Source: Lachnospiraceae bacterium UBA3316 (GTDB taxonomy: Bacteria; Bacillota; Clostridia; Lachnospirales; Lachnospiraceae). From it: 14,489 nucleotides of DNA. The notes under the pieces were generated by a model. The model was not told the origin of the DNA. It saw only the letters and a list, made by a program, of their open reading frames with translations, and searched no databases. Below are positions 1-5,538 of the stretch, one piece after another. Where the stretch lies: contig DESK01000066.1 of NCBI GenBank assembly GCA_002361955.1, positions 1 through 14,489 of the forward strand, read 5' to 3'. Within the stretch, counting starts at the first letter, position 1; each line of letters begins with the position of its first letter. The position numbers and the translations under genes are program-made.

Positions 1-1
1 A

Positions 2-433
2 TTTCAACATCCTTATGTCTTACGAAATATTTTGCGCCCCTATTGCAAGAAGATTACCTGGAAGGTAAAAAGGTGCAAGGTGCGCGGAGAGCGGGCAGTT
101 GTGAGAGTGCGCGTGGATTATGAAAACCTGCGGGAGAGATATGAGTTTGCCCTGTGTGATATGCTGAATTATGATTTTAGACATTCGGGTGTGACAGAGC
201 AAGTCCTGATCAAGCGGTATATACGCAGCTTTAAGGAGGATGTGGCAGAATATGGTTCTAGAGGCTACTATTACCCGGACTTGCAGATTCGTCTGCGGAA
301 GGTGGAGGGAAAGTGGAAAATCACAGAGCCGGTGGATGAGCTGCTGAATATCGCCTCCTGCGGCGGCTTAGATGGATTTGCTGATTTTGAGGGGATAGTG
401 AGAAAGGGCAGCAGGAGGAACCGCAGGAAGTAG
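2..433 (+). CDS. 3' part of an unrecognised gene (NTF2-like C-terminal region possible), cut by the window edge
   Basis: The frame is open from base 2 to the TAG at 431-433, with no stop before the window edge, so the gene very probably begins upstream. A TTG at 32 could act as a start, but I see no convincing ribosome site before it. The visible ~143 residues are basic at the start (KKITWKVKRCKVRGERAVV) and alternate strand-like segments with charged helices. They end near a V-E-G-K-W-K-I stretch, the kind of strand seen at the end of NTF2-like or small lipoprotein accessory domains. No catalytic motif or membrane segment is visible. The tail is very basic (RKGSRRNRRK). A perfect hairpin starts about 20 bases after the stop. 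I do not recognise the family; the NTF2-like suggestion rests only on the general look of the sequence. Confidence 0.5.
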   Translation, partial: FQHPYVLRNILRPYCKKITWKVKRCKVRGERAVVRVRVDYENLRERYEFALCDMLNYDFRHSGVTEQVLIKRYIRSFKEDVAEYGSRGYYYPDLQIRLRKVEGKWKITEPVDELLNIASCGGLDGFADFEGIVRKGSRRNRRK

Positions 434-453
434 AAATCCATCTTAGAAAGTAA

Positions 454-483
454 TGTAACCGTTCAGGTATCTGAACGGTTACA
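454..483. terminator. 13-bp perfect inverted repeat after the first gene, possible terminator
   Basis: TGTAACCGTTCAG (454-466) and CTGAACGGTTACA (471-483) are exact reverse complements with a four-base loop GTAT. The hairpin lies 20 bases after the stop of the upstream gene, where a terminator is expected. It is followed by an A-rich run rather than a T-tract, so it is not a textbook intrinsic terminator on the plus strand. It could be a terminator with a weak tail, a transcript-end stabiliser, or a copy of a dispersed palindromic repeat. Confidence 0.45.
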
Positions 484-577
484 AAATAATAGAAAATGAT
501 AGATACAAGATTGTGATTTTCTGTAATTGTTCCACATGGTTGCAGCGAAGTAACTAATACTGGGTAGGAGAACACAT

Positions 578-754
578 ATGGTAAAAAGAGAATATGTACT
601 TGAGTTGCTGGATCAGCATCAGACGTTTCTAATATATAGTAGGACAAAAGAAAATATATTTTACTATTTTACATGGGATGAAAAAAAGCAGGAATATGAG
701 GAATATCGGGATTTACAATATGAAAATTGGAATGAATTACTGGGGGTTTATTAA
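578..754 (+). CDS. Small protein of 58 residues, probably the N-terminal piece of a gene split by a stop
   Basis: The ATG at 578 has a good ribosome site, AGGAG at 566-570, seven bases upstream. The product is 58 residues, aromatic and acidic, and begins MVKREYVLELLDQHQ; it has no signal peptide or membrane segment. It ends at TAA 752-754. The next reading frame (773-1225) is in exactly the same phase, and the six codons between the TAA and its ATG are open (E-G-K-T-I-E). The two therefore look like one gene of about 215 codons interrupted by a single stop. Alternatively it is a real small gene followed by a second gene. I recognise no family. The sequence is AT-rich, unlike the genes from 1924 onward. 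Confidence 0.55.
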   Translation: MVKREYVLELLDQHQTFLIYSRTKENIFYYFTWDEKKQEYEEYRDLQYENWNELLGVY

Positions 755-772
755 GAGGGAAAAACGATAGAG

Positions 773-1225
773 ATGTGTTTGAAAGATGCCGAGATTTTAC
801 TCGAGCACAGAGATGTTGAAATAGAAGCCGAAGTGGTATCAAATTTTATTCGGGCAGACTATAGAAAAAGGTGTCGGGAATTGCTTTCAGGGAAAAAAGA
901 AAAAAGAAAGAAGTTTGCGGCACTTATACAAGACAATAAAGAGGCTTTGAATTTGTGTAAAGCTGTGAAAATGGAGGAGGAATATCATTTATATCCGAAA
1001 CTACCTGATATATGGGAGAAAAGAAAAATTGGAAAAAAGAAAGGATATTTGATGACAGGCTTCTTTAATTTAAATACCTATGTGGGAAATATGGAGCAAT
1101 TATTGGAGTTTGTTAAAAAATACGCAGCGTTTGATATGGGAATTCTATATTGCCCGGAGGAACAAGTAGGGATTATGCAATTTGACAGGGAAGTGACAGA
1201 TGGAAGATGGTATTGGATAGAATAG
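773..1225 (+). CDS. Unrecognised cytoplasmic protein, probably the C-terminal piece of a gene interrupted by a stop at 752-754
   Basis: This 150-residue frame starts at ATG 773. The only ribosome-site-like bases (AGAGGG, 754-759) lie 13 bases upstream, too far to be convincing, and this favours it being the continuation of 578-754 rather than an independent gene. The product is highly charged. A Lys/Arg/Glu-rich helical first half (residues ~20-65) is followed by a more aromatic second half ending in W-Y-W-I-E. No signal peptide, membrane span or enzyme motif is visible. It is strongly AT-rich: bases 901-960 hold 19 G+C of 60, against 36 of 60 in a sample from the ABC operon (4261-4320), which suggests accessory or acquired DNA. 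Function unknown. A phage, immunity or mobile-element origin is possible but nothing shown here proves it. Confidence 0.5.
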   Translation: MCLKDAEILLEHRDVEIEAEVVSNFIRADYRKRCRELLSGKKEKRKKFAALIQDNKEALNLCKAVKMEEEYHLYPKLPDIWEKRKIGKKKGYLMTGFFNLNTYVGNMEQLLEFVKKYAAFDMGILYCPEEQVGIMQFDREVTDGRWYWIE

Positions 1226-1326
1226 AAGGCAAAATGATTGGCAGCGTGTGTTGAATACACTTCTGATTGATGTGTTTGCAAATGGGTTAAGACAATATAG
1301 TGGATATGCATATTAGGGAGAATAGG

Positions 1327-1706
1327 ATGAATAAGAAAATGAAAAAGACATTAGGTGCATTTTGTATGGCAACAGGTTTGTTTGTGGGAAGCATGAGCGC
1401 AGCAGCGTCAGGTTATACACAGTCCAATATGCCGGGATTTCCGGATATCAGTTGCTGGGGACTCTTGGATTTTCCAGCAGTACGATGACAGCGACCACAT
1501 CAAGTAATGGAAAAAATATTGGCGGATATAAGACAACTCTGACAGGAACCTTGACAAAGAATGGAGTGTCGCTGGGCTCCCAGAGCAACAGTGGGGAATC
1601 TAAAACCAGCATAACAAAAGCCGGTGCGAATGGATATAAGAGTGGTTCCGGAACGCATAACGTGTACTACTTAAATCAGACATGGACGGGATATACTTCT
1701 ATTTGA
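1327..1706 (+). pseudogene. Frameshifted gene for a small Sec-secreted protein
   Basis: ATG 1327 follows AGGGAG (1315-1320) at six bases, which decides this start over in-frame GTG 1300. The first frame encodes a clear signal peptide: MNKKMKK, a hydrophobic core about GAFCMATGLFVGSM, then SAAAS as a likely signal peptidase I site. This frame runs to a stop at 1486-1488. A second frame, shifted by -1 (or +2), continues from roughly 1440 to TGA 1704-1706. It encodes a Ser/Thr/Gly/Asn-rich stretch typical of small secreted beta proteins, ending V-Y-Y-L-N-Q-T-W-T-G-Y. Neither part makes sense alone, so I read one gene of about 126 codons broken by a frameshift between about 1430 and 1485. No slippery heptamer is visible to support programmed frameshifting. 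The spacing of G-x-K, A-G, YY and W near the end is faintly like lactococcin 972-type bacteriocins; this is speculative. Confidence 0.65.
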
Positions 1707-1712
1707 TGAGTT

Positions 1713-1749
1713 TGTCTGGGAATTGCGGATTTTCCGCAATTCCCAGACA
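1713..1749 (+). terminator. 17-bp perfect hairpin after the broken secreted-protein gene
   Basis: TGTCTGGGAATTGCGGA (1713-1729) and TCCGCAATTCCCAGACA (1733-1749) pair perfectly around a TTT loop, starting seven bases after the stop at 1706. Position and stability fit a transcription terminator isolating this gene from the ABC operon promoter that follows. The tail is only ATTTAG, so the usual run of T is nearly absent. Confidence 0.65.
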
Positions 1750-1809
1750 TTTAGCAGAAAAGCTTCAATCACTTCCACAGAATTTATATTTAAAAATCAA
1801 AATTATTTA

Positions 1810-1838
1810 TTGAGAAATTATTAAAAATATAATATAAT
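1810..1838 (+). promoter_or_regulatory. Strong sigma-A promoter of the lipoprotein/ABC operon
   Basis: TTGAGA (1810-1815) and a perfect TATAAT (1833-1838) are separated by 17 bases inside a very A/T-rich stretch. Transcription would begin near 1845, leaving a leader of about 80 bases before the ATG at 1924. No clear operator or riboswitch fold is visible in that leader. Confidence 0.75.
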
Positions 1839-1923
1839 AAAAAATAAAATCATAAGAAAGAAGGGATGCGTTTCACAAAGAGAAGAGCTGAGTTCAACGG
1901 AACATAAGAAAGGGGGAACTTAC

Positions 1924-3078
1924 ATGAGACGAAGATGGTTTGCAATGGCGCTGGTAGTGGCGGTGGCGGCCTGCACGTTAGGCGGATGCAGAGAAAAGCC
2001 TGCGGCTGCGGAAGAAAATTTTTCTATGGTCGACAATATGCGTACCCAGGTAAAAAATGAAGGGATTTTCTATATTGATGGCTACACAGAATTGATGAAA
2101 TTCTACGATTTTCATCTGGCGCAGTCGATCCCTGTCTGTGACAGGCCCAACTGCACCCATGATTCCGCAGACTGTAACGCCTATCTTCCCCAGGGCTACC
2201 GGTCAGGGATGGGATGCTACCGGGACAAGCTTTACTACTACGACAACGCTGACCCGGAGCTGCCCTTTTACCAGTGTGATAAAAATGGAAGCGGCCGGAA
2301 GCTTCTGGCAAAGCTGAATCCGGAGAAAAAGTATCAGCATCTTTCGGTGGTGCTGCCGATGTTTTTCACAGGAGAGGACGTGATCTTTCGCCTGGATATT
2401 TTAAAGCTCCTGACGGAACCTGTCGTGCAGGAGGATGGGACAGTCATGGATCAGGAAAACCTGTGGATGCTGGGGAAAGTCAATCTGACAAATGGAAAAT
2501 TTGAGATTCTGAAGGAAGAAGAGAAGCTGGAGGATGGGTGGCTCACGGTGCATGACTGCATAGACGGGAAAGTGCTCTACGCAAAAGCAGGCGGCTCCCA
2601 GGGCACCGAAGAGCACAGCTATGACCTGGAAGAGAAAAAGGACGACCTTTGTTTTGCGGCGGGAGAAAACTATTATCTGGGGACGGTGCGCAGCATGGGC
2701 AAGGCAGTCTATCTGAGGGAGGACGGTAAACAGTACGAAGCTTATCTTCTGGATCCGCAGACGGGGGAAAAGGAACTCGCGTTTCAGAAGGAAGCGGAGG
2801 AGGGAATGCAGATTTCCTTTCAGATGGCAGGTGAGAAGCTGATTTATTGTATTTTCGAAGAGGGAAAAGGCAGTGATGAGGCAAAGGCTTTTGGCGCTTA
2901 TGATTTCGCGAAAAAACAGGAGGCGGAGCTTACCAGGGAAGAGTTCTGGTATGCGCCGACAACGGCAGAGACAAAGGACTGGTATGTGGGCAGGACGGAA
3001 GCGGGTGCGGTCTGCATTTCCAGAGAAGATTATGAAAAGAAAAACTGGGATAACGCCCAGGTGATCGGTTCTTACTGA
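1924..3078 (+). CDS. Lipoprotein with propeller-like repeats and a Cys/His cluster
   Basis: ATG 1924 is preceded by AGGGGG (1911-1916) at seven bases. Residues 1-21 are a lipoprotein signal peptide (MRRR, then a hydrophobic run) and the lipobox L-G-G-C places the acylated cysteine at residue 22, so the mature protein should be anchored outside the membrane. Residues 72-84 (CDRPNCTHDSADC) form a C-x4-C-x-H-x4-C cluster, with another Cys at 98. This motif is familiar from Lachnospiraceae lipoproteins with beta-propeller-type repeats. Repeat-like stretches of the form G-x-KLYYYD...CDxNG...KLLAKL recur (about residues 97-132, 245-290 and 300-335), as expected for blades. It is the first gene of a four-gene operon; the solute-binding lipoprotein starts 31 bases after its stop. 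Its ligand is unknown. It may act as a surface sensor or accessory binding protein for the transporter, which is inferred from position only. Confidence 0.8.
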   Translation: MRRRWFAMALVVAVAACTLGGCREKPAAAEENFSMVDNMRTQVKNEGIFYIDGYTELMKFYDFHLAQSIPVCDRPNCTHDSADCNAYLPQGYRSGMGCYRDKLYYYDNADPELPFYQCDKNGSGRKLLAKLNPEKKYQHLSVVLPMFFTGEDVIFRLDILKLLTEPVVQEDGTVMDQENLWMLGKVNLTNGKFEILKEEEKLEDGWLTVHDCIDGKVLYAKAGGSQGTEEHSYDLEEKKDDLCFAAGENYYLGTVRSMGKAVYLREDGKQYEAYLLDPQTGEKELAFQKEAEEGMQISFQMAGEKLIYCIFEEGKGSDEAKAFGAYDFAKKQEAELTREEFWYAPTTAETKDWYVGRTEAGAVCISREDYEKKNWDNAQVIGSY

Positions 3079-3109
3079 GGGCACAGATACAGACAGAGGA
3101 GATGAAGGT

Positions 3110-4600
3110 ATGAAGAAAATGTATATGGTTTTAGGCGGAGCACTGTTGCTGGCAGGTATTTTGACAGGGTGTCAGACGGCAGATCCGGCGCAAGGGGAGA
3201 CAGAGGCAACGGAGACACGGAAGGAAACGGCAGGGACCCAGACGGAAGAGACGGGCGGCAAGGATCTGGCAGAGGCAGAAGAGAGGGAGGTCACCAGCCT
3301 GGTCTGGGAGAGCAGCCAGAACTTCAGAAGCCATGAAAAATATTTTAATCAGATATTGCGCGAAAAAGGCTATCCTTACGAAGTGACATTTATAGAAAGC
3401 GATGGGCAGCAGGCCGCCGATTTAAAGGAAGTGCCCTGGACATGGATGGAGCCGTACGATGCTGCGGAGGAGATTCTGGCAGGCAGTTTTTTAGATCTGA
3501 GCGGATATCTGGAAACAGAAGAAGGAAGAGTGATCCGGGACAGCCTTCCGGAAAATGTCTGGGACGCCTATCGGGTGGATGGGAAAACGTATACGGCGCT
3601 GAGCGTGGGGTTTGTCCCCGCGAAAACCGTTTACATCTGGGATACGGAGCTGGCCGGGAAGTATGACGTCCATCCGGAGGAGTGGAACGGAAAGCTCTGG
3701 GAGTATGCGGACGAGCTGGAAAAAGTGTGTCGGGGAGAAAAGGGAACGAATGATTTTGTCACTGTACAGGGAGCGCGCCTGTATGGCCAGTACCTGGAAG
3801 GGATGACGCAGGCTCTTGGAGTCTGTTATCCCTTTGCGGTCAGGGAGACGGAGGAAGTTCCCCAGGCGGAGCTTTTATATGAGACGCCGGAATACAAAGA
3901 ATATCTGGAGGGCATGAAAATCCTCTATGAGAGAGGAATCTATGATCCGGCCGCGGAAGAGAATCAGGCGCGGAGCAATACCTCTTTTTTGCGGATCGAA
4001 ACAGATTTCAAGACAAAGGATGCTTATACGGCATGGGAGGGCGAAGACTTCTGGAAGACCCACGAGGTGGCGGAGATCTGGCAGCCGCCGCTGTGGAGAC
4101 TGAGCGTCTGTGCCCAGGAGACGGGGATCTCGGTGGATTCGGCGCATCCGGACGAGGCCTTTTCCCTGTTGTGCAAGCTGTACGGGGACGCGGATTTGAT
4201 CAATGCCCTCATGTGGGGAGAGGAAGGGAAAAACTATGCGCTTCGCGGAAACACAGCGGAGAAGCCGGTGACAGGCGGCTACCTTCCGGCCCTCTATGTG
4301 GGCAACAATTTCCTGGCCTATGCGGAGGTAGGGCAGGATGAGAAGAAAAAGGAGCTGTATCCCGAATGGCTGGCAAAGTGCGAGGACTCCGGGCTCAAAG
4401 GCTTTGAGTTTTCCGGGAAGCCCTGTGAGGAGGAGCTTCAGGCAATCTACCAGGTAGCCCTCGACTGGGAAGGCAGGAGCGGAAAGGATGTTCTGCTGGA
4501 GCATGAGAAGCTGATACAGGACTACCGAGAAGCCGGCGCTGACCGTGTCCTGGAAGAGTGGAACAGGCAGTATCGCGCATGGAGTGAAAAACAAGAATAG
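3110..4600 (+). CDS. Extracellular solute-binding lipoprotein (family 1-like)
   Basis: ATG 3110 follows AGGAG (3097-3101) at eight bases. The signal peptide MKKMYMVLGGALLLAGILTGC has the lipobox I-L-T-G-C with Cys21, so the 496-residue protein should be a membrane-anchored binding protein. A Thr/Glu-rich linker (residues ~22-65) precedes a domain with the size and texture of ABC solute-binding proteins. It has a GFVPAKTVYIWDTELA-type lobe segment near residues 165-180, and a C-terminal helix ending A-G-A-D-R-V-L-E-E-W-N-R-Q, much like the end of family 1 sugar or peptide binders. Substrate cannot be read from the sequence. The stop TAG at 4598-4600 overlaps the ribosome site of the ATPase gene, so the two are translationally close. 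The oddity is its partnership with an exporter-type ABC-2 core rather than two importer permeases. Confidence 0.78.
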   Translation: MKKMYMVLGGALLLAGILTGCQTADPAQGETEATETRKETAGTQTEETGGKDLAEAEEREVTSLVWESSQNFRSHEKYFNQILREKGYPYEVTFIESDGQQAADLKEVPWTWMEPYDAAEEILAGSFLDLSGYLETEEGRVIRDSLPENVWDAYRVDGKTYTALSVGFVPAKTVYIWDTELAGKYDVHPEEWNGKLWEYADELEKVCRGEKGTNDFVTVQGARLYGQYLEGMTQALGVCYPFAVRETEEVPQAELLYETPEYKEYLEGMKILYERGIYDPAAEENQARSNTSFLRIETDFKTKDAYTAWEGEDFWKTHEVAEIWQPPLWRLSVCAQETGISVDSAHPDEAFSLLCKLYGDADLINALMWGEEGKNYALRGNTAEKPVTGGYLPALYVGNNFLAYAEVGQDEKKKELYPEWLAKCEDSGLKGFEFSGKPCEEELQAIYQVALDWEGRSGKDVLLEHEKLIQDYREAGADRVLEEWNRQYRAWSEKQE

Positions 4601-4612
4601 GAGACCGGAAGT

Positions 4613-5500
4613 ATGGAATTGAAGATCGAAGGGCTGTCGAAAAATTATGGGGAGAAGCAGGCGCTCAAAGGGGTGTCCTGTACCTTTTGTGACGGTGTGT
4701 ACGGGATCCTGGGAGCGAACGGGGCGGGGAAAAGTACCCTGATGAATATCATCACGGGCAATATCTCCGCCGATTCCGGGCAGGTGCTGATGGACGGGAA
4801 AAATATTTTCGCAGGTGAGGAGCGGGAAAGTTTCCGGGGCGTCCTGGGATATATGCCCCAGTATCCGGTGATCTACCGGGGGTTTACGGTATCAGATTTC
4901 CTGTTTTATATGGCGGCGCTGCGGGGGATCGCAAAAAAGGAAGCCGTAGAGCGCATTGCCAGGCTGTTGGATATGCTGGATCTGTCGGACGCGGCCCATG
5001 TGAAAATGACGGCGCTTTCCGGCGGTATGCGGCAGAGGATGATGCTGGCCCAGGCGGTGCTTGGCAATCCCAGGGTACTGATCCTGGATGAGCCCACGGC
5101 GGGGCTGGATCCGAAGCAGAGGATTTCCGTCAGGAACCTGATCTCGGAGATCGCCTTTGACAAGATCGTGCTGATCGCCACCCATGTGGTGACGGATGTG
5201 GAATTTATCTCCAGGGAGATTGTGCTGTTAAAGGATGGGGAGATCCTGCGGAAGGCGGAGAGGGAGACGCTGATTGAAGAGATGGAGGGAAAGGTCTGGG
5301 AGATTCAGGCTGATCTTTCGGAATTGAACGGAATACAGGGGCGTTATCTGGTGGGAAATATTATCAAAGACAGGGAAAAGGTTTATGTGAGGGTGGTATC
5401 GGAAACCCTTCCGGCGGAGGCCAGTGTCGTCCCGGTGCGTCCTTCTTTGGAGGATGTGTACCTGTATCATAACAGTTCGGAACCCATGGCCGGTGTCTGA
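4613..5500 (+). CDS. ABC transporter ATP-binding protein, ABC-2/BcrA-type
   Basis: ATG 4613 follows AGGAG (4599-4603), which overlaps the upstream stop codon. The 295-residue protein has the full nucleotide-binding set: Walker A GANGAGKS (34-41), Q-loop Gln83, signature LSGGM (135-139), Walker B VLILDE (155-160), D-loop GLD, and switch His191 in ATHVV. It should hydrolyse ATP as a dimer on the inner face of the membrane to drive the permease encoded next. The GVYGILGANGAGKST start, the PTAGLDPKQR segment and the C-terminal SLEDVYLYH motif are typical of the exporter subfamily that pairs with ABC-2 permeases (BcrA, CcmA-like). It is not typical of sugar or peptide importers. A C-terminal regulatory-like extension runs from about residue 215. 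No key residue is missing. Confidence 0.93.
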   Translation: MELKIEGLSKNYGEKQALKGVSCTFCDGVYGILGANGAGKSTLMNIITGNISADSGQVLMDGKNIFAGEERESFRGVLGYMPQYPVIYRGFTVSDFLFYMAALRGIAKKEAVERIARLLDMLDLSDAAHVKMTALSGGMRQRMMLAQAVLGNPRVLILDEPTAGLDPKQRISVRNLISEIAFDKIVLIATHVVTDVEFISREIVLLKDGEILRKAERETLIEEMEGKVWEIQADLSELNGIQGRYLVGNIIKDREKVYVRVVSETLPAEASVVPVRPSLEDVYLYHNSSEPMAGV

Positions 5501-5538
5501 GCGGTTGTCATGAACCACTTTCGGGAATAGGAGGATTT

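Noticed and set aside
1430..1490. Programmed ribosomal frameshift in the secreted-protein gene
   Set aside because: A -1 shift would be needed, but I found no X-XXY-YYZ slippery heptamer in the correct phase, so mutation or sequencing error is the simpler reading.
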